A stretch of DNA of 64,000 nt from Prosapia bicincta (Eukaryota > Arthropoda > Insecta > Hemiptera > Cercopidae), in NCBI GenBank assembly GCA_036971475.1, contig JBAIZL010000003.1, forward strand, positions 106,008,443 to 106,072,442, given 5' to 3'. Positions 24,030-33,784 of this stretch are shown here, one piece after another. The first letter of the stretch is position 1, and each line of letters starts with the position of its first letter. The notes under the pieces were generated by a model. It was given only the letters and a program-made list of their open reading frames with translations, was not told the origin of the DNA and searched no databases. A program made the translations under genes and the position numbers.

Positions 24030-24892
24030 TGCTTATCGGATAGTTTTCGTGCGGTGGTGTCGCGTAGACGTTTTAGCAGGAGTACGTCTGTTGGTGTGGT
24101 GTCTTTCTGTCGAATATAGCCTAGTGGAGGATTCCAAAGGGGTCTTTCCTCCCTTATTCCTGACTAAGTTGCCCTTCTTGTACGGTATGCCCCGAACCTT
24201 CATCTTTATTCTCGTCATCACTGTCTTCCAATATTTGTATACCATTTCAATAATCGTAAATTCTCTTGCCTCAAATTGATCATATAAGAATTTTAACAAC
24301 TTGGGAAGTTCCTTCATAAGAAACGCCATATCTGTATAGCGAACATTTCATTATGATTCAGCATTTTATTCCAAGACTTACTTGATGTTTTTTCTTCTAT
24401 TTTGCTCCATAATTCGGCTATCTAGCACACAACTCCCTTAAGTGTAATTTTTTTTCTAAAACCTACAATGTTCTCTTCCCTTTCAGTCGCTTTCAAAAAA
24501 AAAAAAATTGTAGAAGGTTAAGTGTGTATTTTGTCATATATTGCAGAACACACAGATCCATCGGCTGGCTTAAGCTCTTAACATTTGCGGGAAGTTATAA
24601 ACCATGGATATCATCAGAGCACAGATGACCTTCATCAGGATGCGACAGTGCTTTGTCTAAGTGTAAAATAGCCTTTGGAGGCTTATTCTTTGCGTTTAAA
24701 ATCTTTTCAGTATTCTGCACAAACTCATTAAAAACCACTCTTTGAATAGATCCCCATACTTCTAATTCGCACTTTAGATCTTACATGAAACTATCAATGT
24801 TGACGTGGAAATGTTTTTAAACGCCGGCAGCTTAGCTGATTAATTCCGCGGCTTAACCGACTCGAATTTAACGAAAGCTCGAATCTCTACTG
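24030..24892 (-). pseudogene. Jerky/Tigger-type DDE transposase remnant
   Basis: Minus strand at about 24550-24740 reads KAILHLDKALSHP, a stop, then LPANVKSLSQPMD. These match two hallmarks of CENP-B/jerky/Tigger DDE transposases: the second catalytic Asp in LDNAPSHP, and LPPNvTsLiQPMDqG. Further downstream come a W.kI.EKT..SWNK.L segment (about 24350-24420) and an open C-terminal stretch from 24329 to 24033. A terminal repeat (CAGTAGAGATTCGAGC on the minus strand) ends at 24892 and is followed by TA. The N-terminal DNA-binding domains and first catalytic Asp are missing between terminus and core, so the copy is internally deleted as well as interrupted by stops. The far left terminus was not found. 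Confidence 0.7.
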
Positions 24893-25894
24893 TATATATT
24901 ATCTATAAACAAAGACTAGTTATTTTGCATATTTGTAATCCGACTATATCAGCTATAGATATAAGTTTTCTTATATCTAAGAAAATAAACTTTATGTGCT
25001 GATCTAACCTAGTTTTACTTATACTAAACGTTGATTTAAATACGCTTGGTTTGTCATGAATAAAATTGTAAAATATACAAAATGGATCATAATTTGGTGT
25101 AAAGTTTAAAGTCTAGATTATTTAGTAGCCTAAATGTTTTTGGTAAATACCAAACAGTTTGGAATACGGCCTTTAATGTGGCGATACGTTAAGTCGTTAC
25201 GCGAAAATGATTTGATAGCTGTACACAGCTTTTAGTTTAATTATACTAAAGTATCAAGCCGTTGTGCAACTGAGATGAGGAAAATAATACAATACAGTAA
25301 CAAGGGTAGCATGGAGCCCATCTGCAGCTCATCTTGTTAAGTGGTTTGTAGCGCTTAAACGAGTAAAGATGGCCAAAGAACTCGGGCTTTGGTTGGACAT
25401 AATGCGATTCCTTACTTACTGTTTACTACAGTAATTTCTTTTTCTAGCTGAGGTAAGATATTGCGCAATTACTGTAAACTAGATTAAAGCAATATTAACT
25501 TTAATGTCTCGCGCTAAGCAAGTTTACTCCAAGTGCAAACAGAACGTTGTGTTACTTTTGTAGATAATCTTGTAGGTAATTAGGAGTCACAAATGCGGTC
25601 TTAAGGGGCTAGAAAAGTAACATTTAATTTATCTGAAAACCATTGTTAATACTTTTTGAATGGACATTTTTTAAAATTATATTGTGTTACAAATTCACTT
25701 CTAAAGAAATAATAAACTGTCGTAACTATATTTTGTAACCTGAAAATTACACTATAATAAATTATAATAAAATAACCACAAATATTTTGTTTAATACGCA
25801 TCATATCTTAAACCACTATGTTTTGTAATAGAAGCGTCAAGAATTATAAAATTAAGTATAAACCTTCTACCAAGTAATATAGAAAAATATTTTT
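24893..25894. other. Unannotated segment
   Basis: Nothing recognised. A less AT-rich piece at about 25290-25400 has no coding signature. Confidence 0.35.
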
Positions 25895-25980
25895 TTTAAA
25901 ATCAATTCCTACTTACGTCGACAAAGACAAATTTTATATTTGTTACTTTTTATTTTATAATTAAAATTAATATAAGTATG
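25895..25980 (-). mobile_element. rpt-S terminal fragment
   Basis: Reverse end block 'aatcaattcctacttacgtc' followed by 'acaaagacaaatttta', cut off by a (TA)n tract at 25984. Confidence 0.5.

Positions 25981-25983
<3 letters not shown>

Positions 25984-26035
<52 letters not shown>
25984..26035. repeat. (TA)n tract
   Basis: Left boundary of the PLE inverted unit that carries the longest endonuclease fragment. Confidence 0.9.
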
Positions 26036-26037
<2 letters not shown>

Positions 26038-26105
26038 CAATATGTATTCTTATTAATAAAAAACTAAGTCAAAATACAAACACAAGAATTATAATTGAAT
26101 TTACA

Positions 26106-26150
26106 ATTCAAAGCTTTTCGTTGGCTAACAGTACCAACATCATCAGGAAT
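26106..26150 (-). ncRNA. Hammerhead ribozyme-like motif, family 1
   Basis: Minus strand: stem I AUUC/GAAU, core CUGAUGA, extra U, stem II GUUGGU/AGCCAAC region (6 pairs, loop around CUGUU), GAAA, palindromic stem III AAGCUU, H17 = U at 26110, predicted cleavage between 26110 and 26109. All core residues present. It lies 3' of the endonuclease reading frame, where PLE hammerheads are expected. Confidence 0.7.
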
Positions 26151-26198
26151 ATTAAACAATTAAAACTAACATATGTGCAAATTAGATCAAATAAATAG

Positions 26199-26873
26199 TT
26201 ATACCAAATAAATTACAATGTTGTTAAATTTTTTTTTAAATTTTGCTGCCCTAACATTACAAACACTGAATATATTATCAAATTCAGATTTTACTTGTAT
26301 TTGTTCATTTATCAACTCATTATTAGTATTATATTTATGTATTTCTAAAGCTTCATAAATATTCATTCTCAGGCCTTTGTTAATTTCTTTTACATGTATC
26401 ATATTATCTATATTAGAAAATATGTGATTATTATTAATGCAATGACTAGCAAAATTTGATTTATAAATTTCTGGCTTTTTATATGCATTAAAATGCTCTT
26501 TATATATATCTTTAAGTTTTTTCTTAGTTCGTCCTATATAAACTTTATTACAATAATCACATTCTAATTTATATACACCGTTTTTTTCATGCATAATAAT
26601 AATATTATTATTATTCATTATATTTATTAATTTATTATTAGTATTATAAGCGAATTTTATGTTGATATCTTTAAACAATTTTGTGATATTTTTTACTTCA
26701 TTACCAAAAAAGGTAAATGAAGTCCATATGACATTTTCATAATTATTTTTGTAAATTATATTATTATTTTGTATCTTTAAAATATTATAATGAAGTTTCT
26801 CAACAGTTTTCTTTTTATAGCCATTCTCAATTGCAATTTGATAGATAATGTTTTTCTCTCTTATTTTGTTTTC
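26199..26873 (-). pseudogene. Penelope-like GIY-YIG endonuclease, 5'-truncated ORF
   Basis: Open on the minus strand for about 224 codons from just after a stop at 26874-26876 to the stop at 26199. An internal TTG near 26678 is only an apparent start. Order: a linker segment with EKLHYNILK and SFTFFGNEVKNITKLFKD, a region like the end of PLE polyproteins (INIKFAYNTNNKLINIM), and then the GIY-YIG nuclease: GVYKLECDYCNKVYIGRTKK (GIY variant GVY, YIG intact, CX2C between them), EH at the usual following position, SHCINNNH, and a C-terminal NIYEALEIHKYN helix with the conserved Glu. The nuclease would nick target DNA during retrotransposition. The reverse transcriptase is absent, so the copy cannot move alone. 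It is more intact than other fragments at 26931, 30374, 53440 and 54605. Confidence 0.8.
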
Positions 26874-26930
26874 TTATTCATAGATATTTTATGTAATCTA
26901 TATAATAAATTATATAATGCTAATAATATA

Positions 26931-27023
26931 TAATACTAATAATGAGTTGATAAATGAACATATACAAGTAAAATCTAATTTGATAATATATTCAGTGTTT
27001 GTAATGTTAGGGCAGCAAAATAA
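26931..27023 (+). pseudogene. PLE endonuclease C-terminal fragment
   Basis: Reads NTNNELINEHIQVKSN, then after a 1-base frame change FDNIFSVCNVRAAK and stop. It matches the end of the minus-strand copy and lies at the start of the plus-strand arm. Confidence 0.7.
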
Positions 27024-27110
27024 AAATAAAAAATTAACAACATTGTAATTGATTTGGCATAACTATTTATTTGATCTAATTTGCTCATATGTTAATTTTA
27101 ATTGTTTAAT

Positions 27111-27155
27111 ATTCCTGATGATGTTGGTACTGTTAGCCAACGAAAAGCTTTGAAT
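27111..27155 (+). ncRNA. Hammerhead ribozyme-like motif, family 1
   Basis: Same sequence as the minus-strand motif at 26106-26150. CUGAUGA at 27115-27121, stem II GUUGG/CCAAC, GAAA, AAGCUU, H17 = U at 27151; GAAU 27152-27155 pairs with AUUC 27111-27114. Confidence 0.7.
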
Positions 27156-27192
27156 TGTAAATTCAATTATAATTCTTGCATTTGTATTTTGA

Positions 27193-27195
<3 letters not shown>

Positions 27196-27243
<48 letters not shown>
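27196..27243. repeat. (TA)n tract
   Basis: Right boundary of the PLE unit. A further isolated PLE end fragment follows at 27244-27340 ('aaatacgttttcttgtttaa', 'caaatacaagaatatttatt'). Confidence 0.9.
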
Positions 27244-27250
<7 letters not shown>

Positions 27251-27539
27251 TAAAATACGTTTTCTTGTTTAATAATTTAAAAACAACACAGGTTATTCAA
27301 ATACAAGAATATTTATTATTTATTATTTAATATATTATTTTTTAATATATATATATATACACATATATATATTTATATTTATATATATAGTAAATGGCAA
27401 AATATAAAACTAATTTTTTTTCTTTCTAATTTATTGAGCTGCTAGTGGTCTATAACTTATCATTCTATCCATCTCGTATAATTCTTCACTATTGCAAAGA
27501 ACCGTTTTTCTTATAACTTCATATCGTACTTCTTTAAGT

Positions 27540-27795
27540 GATTTTTAGCTCAGGTAATGTTAACTCAGTGCTAAAAGTGCTGGTTTCTAAACATGTAGAT
27601 CCACAGTTCGAATACGATCATTTTTTTTTTAAATTTAAATTTAGGAATAAATATTTTAAAAAAACTGTATTACAATTACTTGTTATCCAATATACGTTTA
27701 AAAAAATAGATTTGAACTTGATTGCATGAATAAAAACGTATTCTATTAATAACGATTGAAAAAATGTACAAGATAGATACATAAGGATAGTGTAA
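27540..27795 (+). mobile_element. rpt-S variant with tRNA-like module
   Basis: A tRNA-like stretch at about 27549-27612 has A-box-like 'taactcagtgctaaaagtgc', an anticodon-arm-like 'gctggtttctaaac' and B-box-like 'cagttcgaatac'. The rpt-S body end follows ('tttgaacttgattg', 'ctattaataacgattgaaa'). It does not fold into a complete modern tRNA, so a SINE head is more likely than a gene. Confidence 0.5.
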
Positions 27796-27799
27796 GCTA

Positions 27800-29224
27800 A
27801 TAGAAGGAATTTATATAAAGGATTTTTAATTGTAAGTCAAAACAAATAAAATTACTGAAATAATAAAATTTTGAGTTTGTAAAATATATGAAAGGAAATA
27901 TTTATATGATATTTATAGCTCCATGAAAATATAAACAAATTGGGAATATATAGGTTTATAAGGTCATTTAATAGTGACACTTTTAAAATATTTTTTGGTG
28001 TAAATATGTATAGCATACGTTTTATCACAGTATTATAATTTCAATATAATATTTTTAAAATCGTCTCTTATTTTAAAATTTAAAATATTGCCTCAAATAT
28101 TTACAGGTTTTGCACTAGAGTTTATACCTTTTTAAAATTTATTTTCCGCTATAATTTCAAAAACGAAAATGACCAAATCGAAATTACAAGAATAAATAAA
28201 GAATAATGTAATGTTTAAAAGTTTTTAAAATTATTTTAAATGTTTAACCTAATTCGATATTTGAAAATCTGAAGTTGTTATAAATAATAAAAAAATGACT
28301 AATATATAAATATTTCAAAATGTTAGGAATGAAAAACGCCCAAAACTGTGCATGACTTTATCAATTACAAAAAATCTTACATCGTATAGGTATAGATAAT
28401 CGTAAAACTATATGGAGGTGTAAAAAAAATATAAAAGCATACAAAGAATCTGTTTGAAGATATATCTACTCTTACAATAAAGAAAAAAGTAATAGTAAGT
28501 ACTATTGAAAATATTTACTAAGGTTACAATAAGGAACATTAAACAAAATATATAACATACATTTTCAAAAGCTGTATGATGATAAAAAAAATTAATAACC
28601 ATTTTGTTATTCAATTTCAAACACAATTTCATTAGGAAAACCTTGCTTTTAAAGTATTTATGTAAAAAGGAAATTCAGTTAATTAGGGGACGGTTTTATA
28701 CTTTATCTCAAATATCTCTAAAATATTTTAATTCTTTCGACAATTTAGACGACATGTTTACATCCAGCTTAACTTCTCTAATAATAATAAATAGGTTTTA
28801 TAATTAGGAATTTTTAACATAAAGAATAATTTTATTTTAAAAATCTCGAAAATATTTTTTTAAAAAGGGTATTGCAATTTGTGTACTCAAATATCTTAGA
28901 CATCTAAGCAGAGGTGGAAATAAAAAGGTTCAGGAATGACAAAATATCGTGCCCAAGGCGTTACGGCACCGAGCTGCCATTGTCCATCGATGCGTCGCTA
29001 GACAACTCTCTTGCGACCAGATCCATCCCAGTTTTAATTAATTGCACGTAGAAGATTTTTAATTGATCTCAAAAGCAGCATTTCTTTTCAAATATTATGT
29101 TATCTAAACAAATAAGTAATTAAAATGTATACTACCTGGTTGATACTATTTTAAATTCCTATACACTTGAAGTTGTACATACAATTTGAAAAATTAACTA
29201 AGTTGAAAACAAGTAATAAAAACA
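27800..29224. other. AT-rich unannotated segment
   Basis: No gene or defined repeat seen; a less AT-rich patch at about 28940-29040 has no recognised identity. Confidence 0.35.
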
Positions 29225-29565
29225 AAAAAAATTTTTAATCAATTCCTACTTAAGTCAACGTAGAAATCTTTTGTTGGAAAAATCGTTTTATTTACTTTTT
29301 CTTAAATAATCACGATTAACTTAAATAAAGTAACATAGCCAATATGATAAAACAAAATTTCTGCCACATAAATTATAACATAAAATCAGATTTTTTTATG
29401 AAATCATATGTTGTCATTAAGCCAAATGGACGAAATAACTATTTTGCATACCTTGACCCTTTTGTAGAAAGTTCTCTCATATATAGCTAATATGAATTTG
29501 TTAAATTTAGTTAATGAATTCATATTTGTAAAACTATATTAACGTCATATACTACAAGTTTTAAG
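29225..29565 (-). mobile_element. rpt-S, copy 4 (reverse)
   Basis: Runs from 'aatcaattcctacttaagtc' to 'catatactacaagtttta' with the internal blocks in reverse order. Confidence 0.7.
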
Positions 29566-29567
29566 AG

Positions 29568-29569
<2 letters not shown>

Positions 29570-29626
<57 letters not shown>
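29570..29626. repeat. (TA)n tract
   Basis: Left neighbour of the 83-bp-arm hairpin. Confidence 0.9.
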
Positions 29627-29630
<4 letters not shown>

Positions 29631-29663
29631 TTGTAGTTATGCAACACTGTTTTCTTGTATACA

Positions 29664-29840
29664 CTTATCACTTTCCTTATGTACTTATACAAGAATCTTA
29701 CTTGGTATTTATGCGAGCTAACTTTCAATGGCTGGCCGTGCCATCGTATGCCCGAGGACGATGGCACGGCCAGCCATTGAAAGTTAGCTCGCATAAATAC
29801 CAAGTAAGACTCTTGTTTAAGTACATAAGGAAAGTGATAT
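29664..29840. repeat. Long hairpin: 83-bp arms, 12-nt loop
   Basis: Near-perfect inverted repeat with loop at 29747-29758 and only a few mismatches in the arms. The inner arm contains GC-rich GGCTGGCCGTGCCATCG. The outer sequence resembles PLE ends ('acaagaatcttactt'). A transcript would form a long double-stranded stem. No hammerhead and no protein motif. Confidence 0.85.
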
Positions 29841-29892
29841 ATATATGTATAACAACATACTTTATTCCAATACAAGAATATTTATAAATTTA

Positions 29893-29939
29893 TATTCAAG
29901 GCTTCTCGTTGGTAAACAGTACCAACATCATCAGGATTG
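29893..29939 (-). ncRNA. Hammerhead-like motif, family 1 (GAAA mutated)
   Basis: CUGAUGA, extra U and stem II GUUGGUA/UACCAAC are intact, but the catalytic strand reads GAGA instead of GAAA and stem III is AGCCU, so probably inactive. Confidence 0.5.
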
Positions 29940-29982
29940 AATAATACAATAATGCAAGATATCTTACATTACTGCATTTTCC

Positions 29983-30027
29983 ATTCCTGATGATGGTGGT
30001 ACTATTTACCAACGAAAAGCATTTAAT
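29983..30027 (+). ncRNA. Hammerhead-like motif, family 1
   Basis: CUGAUGA, extra U, stem II GGUGG/CCAAC (one mismatch), GAAA. Stem III AAGCAU is no longer a perfect palindrome. Confidence 0.5.
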
Positions 30028-30089
30028 ATGAATTAATAAATATATTTGTATTTGAATAATCCTATGTTGTGCTAGATTATTAAACAAGA

Positions 30090-30090
<1 letters not shown>

Positions 30091-30168
<78 letters not shown>
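30091..30168. repeat. (TA)n tract
   Basis: Separates the family 1 unit from the family 3 fragment to its right. Confidence 0.9.
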
Positions 30169-30171
<3 letters not shown>

Positions 30172-30324
30172 GCTCGCTTTTCAACTATTGTTGGGTACAC
30201 CTCGTCAATGCTAGATGAGATTCTGGCGAAACGTCGGAACTGCGATTTTATGCACTGCAGAATGAACGGATGCACTCCAGACAAAAACTATTCCTCATTT
30301 TTTTCCGTGAAGGAATACGTATCA

Positions 30325-30327
<3 letters not shown>
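30172..30327 (+). mobile_element. PLE-type end fragment, family 3
   Basis: Shares 'tgcagaatgaacggatgcac' and 'tccgtgaaggaatacgta' with the palindrome at 43335-43575. Contains the hammerhead-like motif at 30210-30240. Bounded by (TA)n on both sides. Confidence 0.5.
30210..30240 (+). ncRNA. Hammerhead-like motif, family 3 (degenerate)
   Basis: GAUGAGAUUCUGGCGAAAC followed by GUC. GAAA, palindromic ACGU and H17 = C fit the rule, and GGAAC after the cleavage site would pair with an ancestral GUUCC. The core reads CUAGAUGA, with an extra A relative to CUGAUGA. Confidence 0.4.

Positions 30328-30373
<46 letters not shown>
30328..30373. repeat. (TA)n tract
   Basis: Left edge of the PLE copy with the 30374-30562 coding remnant. 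Confidence 0.9.
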
Positions 30374-30376
<3 letters not shown>

Positions 30377-30562
30377 AAAATATTTCCAAATATTGAATAT
30401 ATGAAACTTATAACAGAAATTAATAAGGGATTAAGAATGAATATATATGAAGCATTCGAAATATATAAATACAATAATAATAAATTAATAAAAGAACAAA
30501 TACAAATACATCCTATATTTGATACTATATTCAATGTCTATAATGTTACAGCAACAAAATAA
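30374..30562 (+). pseudogene. PLE endonuclease C-terminal fragment
   Basis: 62 codons ending in TAA. EINKGLRMNIYEAFEIYKYN followed by LIKEQIQ...FDTIFNVYNV matches the C-terminal part of the GIY-YIG region at 26199. The GIY-YIG core itself is absent. The hammerhead at 30650 follows 88 bp after the stop. Confidence 0.75.
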
Positions 30563-30649
30563 ATTTGGCAATTTGTATAAATTTAGCAACAATTCTATTT
30601 CTAATTTAACCTATGTTTTAGGCATATAGCTTAAATTATTGTAAATTTT

Positions 30650-30694
30650 ATTCCTGATGATGTTGGTACTGTTTACCAACGAAAAGCTTTGGAT
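30650..30694 (+). ncRNA. Hammerhead ribozyme-like motif, family 1
   Basis: Stem II is fully paired: GUUGGUA/UACCAAC, 7 pairs, loop CUGUU. The U-A pair here replaces U-G in other copies. Stem I AUUC with GGAU (30691-30694) pairs through one wobble. Core, GAAA, AAGCUU and H17 U are intact. One of the best-preserved motifs in the window. Confidence 0.7.
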
Positions 30695-30742
30695 ATAAAT
30701 TAATAAATATTCTTGTATTTTTGAATAACCTATGTTGTTTTA

Positions 30743-30748
<6 letters not shown>

Positions 30749-30800
<52 letters not shown>
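30749..30800. repeat. (TA)n tract
   Basis: Right edge of the PLE copy. Confidence 0.9.
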
Positions 30801-30804
<4 letters not shown>

Positions 30805-30811
<7 letters not shown>

Positions 30812-31765
30812 AGGAGAGTGTGCACTAATAAAAGAATATTAATAATCAGTGATAACTAGATACATAAATATTCTGGTTAGAGCTTTTATAAGGTTATACG
30901 ATGGAGGTTATAGGCTGAGGGTCACACTAACACCCAGATTCTCTTCAGGGAAACGGTTCTATAACTATATACTCTGTAATGTTGGAGTTTCAGAGTTTAT
31001 TAACTGGAATTTATATGCTGCATTATTTCACCGTATACAATGTTTATACTGTTTGTAATATAAATTGTAAATTAAAAATAGGCATAAATAAATATAGTTA
31101 TTTACATCCACTAATGTGAATGAGTTAAAATACCTAAAAGCACAATTAGTTTTAAATTTAATTTAAACTCGGAGACACAAAATCTAAAACTTACAGTTTT
31201 CCAGACATACTATATTTCTATAAATTCAGGTCAATAAATTTTAAGGATAATATTTTATATTCATTTTTAAACATTATAAAAACATTACTTGCTATTATAC
31301 TCCTGTGTTTAAAATGTTAGTTGTAAAATGAAATTATATTTTTACTAAGAGTTACCCCTCTTTGGAAAACCTTGTACAAAAAGTAATTATGGAAATAAAT
31401 AAGCCCTATATAGTATATATGTCATTTAAATAATTTTTGGTCAATTTAATTTATCTTTACGTACATTTCTGAAAGAAGTTTTAAAAAATGTATTTGCATA
31501 TTCTGAGAGGATAGCATCAGACTAAATTGAAGAAATATAAATAATATACTAAATCGCTTCTTGTTTATTTCAATAGCTTCGTTGAAACGCCAAGCTTTAG
31601 AGATTTATGTTTTAAAAACCACCTGAAGTGTGTGAAATAATGTTTTCTAGAACAAAAGCTAGCAACGGCATACATATTTCATAGAAAACCATTTCTTGCA
31701 TGTAAAATATATTTTTGTTTAGGAATTGCATGCCTTTTTTATCGCGGGAATAGTTTTTACTGTTG
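30805..31765. other. Unannotated AT-rich segment
   Basis: No gene or repeat recognised between the PLE copy and the LINE. Confidence 0.4.
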
Positions 31766-31769
31766 TACA

Positions 31770-31852
<83 letters not shown>

Positions 31853-31860
31853 TATATAAA
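31770..31860. repeat. (TA)n tract at the LINE 5' junction
   Basis: Nearly pure TA run ending '...tatatataaata' directly before the G-rich LINE 5' end. The poly(A) tail 6 kb downstream is followed by 'tatatatataaac', so the LINE appears to have inserted into TA repeat DNA. Confidence 0.9.
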
Positions 31861-31861
31861 T

Positions 31862-32368
31862 ACCCGCAGGGGGGTGCGGACTAGCCGCACCTACGAGGGA
31901 TTTGGCGTCCTTCGCGGTACCCTAGCCTAACACTACACCACTCACAAAAACATACACACACACATACACACACCAACACAATCTATACACATTTCAAAAC
32001 TTACATCTTCGCTTAGGGAATTTTGACTGGTCAGAACCGTTGCGCGTTGGGAGTGCTGAAAAGTCCAGAGCGTGACAAACTCTGGTCTGGGACGCTGATG
32101 TGAGCTTGCTCTGCCGAAGACGTAAGCGCGGTTTCTGGTCTACCAGCCGCTTCGGTCCTTGGTCAGGGAGTGTCCGCGGTGCACGGGTGTCGGAGCCCGT
32201 GCACAGTATTACGAGTCCTCGACTGATGCCCATCCAGTCGAGCTAAGGAGAAAAGCTATAGGCCTCAGAGTTCTGAGGGTTGGAAATGATCTTAATGTGA
32301 TCCAAGGGTGTACCCGTTCCTATAGTCTCGCCCGTAACGCTTGACACGATGGCTGGCAAAAAATATTT
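31862..32368 (+). promoter_or_regulatory. LINE 5' UTR with strong hairpins
   Basis: Much less AT-rich than the flanks. Three clear stem-loops: GTGCGG/CCGCAC at 31874-31890 (loop ACTAG); GTGCACGGG/CCCGTGCAC at 32179-32204 (9 pairs, 8-nt loop); CTCGACTG/CAGTCGAG at 32218-32242 (8 pairs, 9-nt loop). A CA-rich stretch lies at about 31944-31990. An upstream ATG at 32349 opens a 15-codon frame that ends inside ORF1 in another phase. I-clade elements usually have an internal promoter in this region; none is proven here. Confidence 0.6.
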
Positions 32369-33781
32369 ATGGATTCAAAAACCCCGTCAAATATGACTAG
32401 CTTAAAGAGAACACGCCAGGATTCTCCTGACGATCATATTGAAAAGGATTTGAGTAAAAAGTTGATGGTGGCAACGTCGCAGACATTGCCATCAGCAAAG
32501 TATTTAGTTGTTTCTAGTGCCGAAGAAGGGAAAGATCTTTCAAAAGTTTCTCCCTTCCTTATTAACAAGGCTATTACTGCGTGTGCTGGAGGCCCAGTAG
32601 CCTCTATCAAGAAACTCAGAAACGGAACACTGTTAGTTGCGACTTCCACCGAGAAACAAACCCGTGCTCTATCTAAAATGACCTCTTTCTTTGACCAGGT
32701 CAAGGTATCTGTGGCTCCCCACAGATCCTTGAATTACTCAAAGGGGGTCATCACATGTAGGGACTTAATGTACATTTCAGTTGATGAAATTAAGTCCGAA
32801 CTGTCGTCTCAGTCAGTTACGGACGTTGTCCCTATCATGAAAATGGACAAAGGAGAAAAGGTAGCAACAGCTTCTTTTATCGTTACCTTCGGCAAACCGG
32901 AAATACCCGAATATTTACATGCAGGTTACCAAAGGCTCTCAGTGAGACCATACGTGGCTAACCCTAGGCGCTGCTTCAAGTGCCAGCGATTTGGGCATAT
33001 CAGCTCTACGTGTTCGAAGCAGAACGTATGCGGTATATGTAGCGTCGAAGGCCATGATGATAAGGATTGTGTTAATTCTCCGAAATGCGCCAACTGTGGT
33101 GGTGACCACCCAGCGCGATCCTACAACTGTCCCACGTTCAAGGAAGAGAAAGCTATCCTAGGCATCATGGCGAAAGACAAGCTGTCGTTTCCAGAGGCCA
33201 AAAAACTCTATCGTTCCACTCAGCCAAAGACAGACAGTAAGACTTATGCCGCTACTCTGACCGCTTCCAAATCGTCCTGTAACAACTGTGCCGAGCTGTC
33301 GAAAAAAATTGAAGTTCTAACTGAACAAGTTTCTCGCCTTTTGTGCTTAGTCACAAATGGTCCGTCTTTGAATTTGGAACAACCTGCAGCAACTGATAGT
33401 GTTTTGCCTCGTGTACCTATCCCTTCCACTGGGGGGATTGGAGCACGAAATAAATCACTGAGCGAGCCTTGTGTTTCTGTACAGAAGATATTATCAACGG
33501 GTAATAAACCTTCTGTGCAGAAGACGTTGGAAAAATCAAAACCACGTAAACCAGTGTTACGTCAGACCACATCGCCACCGTCGTTACCGGGTATTAAGAA
33601 AAATGCTAACAAAGGAGGGAATGTAAAAACTACCCCTCCTAAACCCAAAACTTCCTCAGATTCCATCCCTGAACGGGTGGATATGGAATCTGAGAAATGT
33701 AGGCCTGAGACGTCTAAAAACGTCCCAGGCAAGAAAGGAGAGAGCACCAATGGGTGTCAGATCAATCCATTGCTGAGTTAA
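32369..33781 (+). CDS. LINE ORF1 nucleic-acid-binding protein (470 aa)
   Basis: Gag-like protein that coats the LINE RNA in the transposition particle. N-terminal 40 residues are basic and polar. Residues about 45-195 form the RRM-like/pre-zinc-knuckle region seen in I-clade ORF1 proteins (SPFLINKAI, LNYSKGVI, VRPYVANPRRCFKC). Three knuckles follow: C202-C205-H210-C215, C221-C224-H229-C234 and C240-C243-H247-C254, the last with wider spacing. The C-terminal half (about 290-470) is Pro/Ser/Lys-rich and probably disordered. The ATG at 32369 was chosen because the frame is open from there and the upstream ATG at 32349 is out of phase. It ends TAA, followed by a second in-frame TAA and the ORF2 ATG. 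Confidence 0.9.
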   Translation: MDSKTPSNMTSLKRTRQDSPDDHIEKDLSKKLMVATSQTLPSAKYLVVSSAEEGKDLSKVSPFLINKAITACAGGPVASIKKLRNGTLLVATSTEKQTRALSKMTSFFDQVKVSVAPHRSLNYSKGVITCRDLMYISVDEIKSELSSQSVTDVVPIMKMDKGEKVATASFIVTFGKPEIPEYLHAGYQRLSVRPYVANPRRCFKCQRFGHISSTCSKQNVCGICSVEGHDDKDCVNSPKCANCGGDHPARSYNCPTFKEEKAILGIMAKDKLSFPEAKKLYRSTQPKTDSKTYAATLTASKSSCNNCAELSKKIEVLTEQVSRLLCLVTNGPSLNLEQPAATDSVLPRVPIPSTGGIGARNKSLSEPCVSVQKILSTGNKPSVQKTLEKSKPRKPVLRQTTSPPSLPGIKKNANKGGNVKTTPPKPKTSSDSIPERVDMESEKCRPETSKNVPGKKGESTNGCQINPLLS

Positions 33782-33784
33782 TAA

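Larger units (their letters stand above)
26036..27195. mobile_element. Penelope-like element, inverted unit with GIY-YIG
   Basis: Two 5'-truncated PLE copies lie head to head. The longer reads on the minus strand (about 26880 to 26036) and contains the endonuclease. The shorter reads on the plus strand (about 26890-27195) and contains only the last codons. Each arm ends with a hammerhead motif followed by 'gaattgtaaattcaattata' and an outer (TA)n tract. The reverse transcriptase is missing from both. Confidence 0.75.
29860..30090. mobile_element. Short PLE inverted unit, family 1
   Basis: Inverted arms with a hammerhead at each side and only about 40 bp between them. Outer ends 'ccaatacaagaatatttata' and 'tatttgaataatcctatgtt'; right-hand (TA)n begins at 30091. 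Confidence 0.65.

Noticed and set aside
23908..24279. 123-codon plus-strand frame
   Set aside because: Mostly antisense to the transposase remnant; no independent support.
24600..24650. CATCAG and TTCATCAGG words resembling hammerhead cores
   Set aside because: No GAAA partner at the right distance, and the stretch is explained by transposase coding sequence.
27549..27612. Possible tRNA gene
   Set aside because: A and B box-like words are present, but acceptor and other stems do not close, and the stretch is part of the repeated rpt-S variant.
31862..31920. HDV-like self-cleaving ribozyme at the LINE 5' end
   Set aside because: A hairpin is present but I could not fit the HDV-like nested pseudoknot pairings; left as a test rather than a call.
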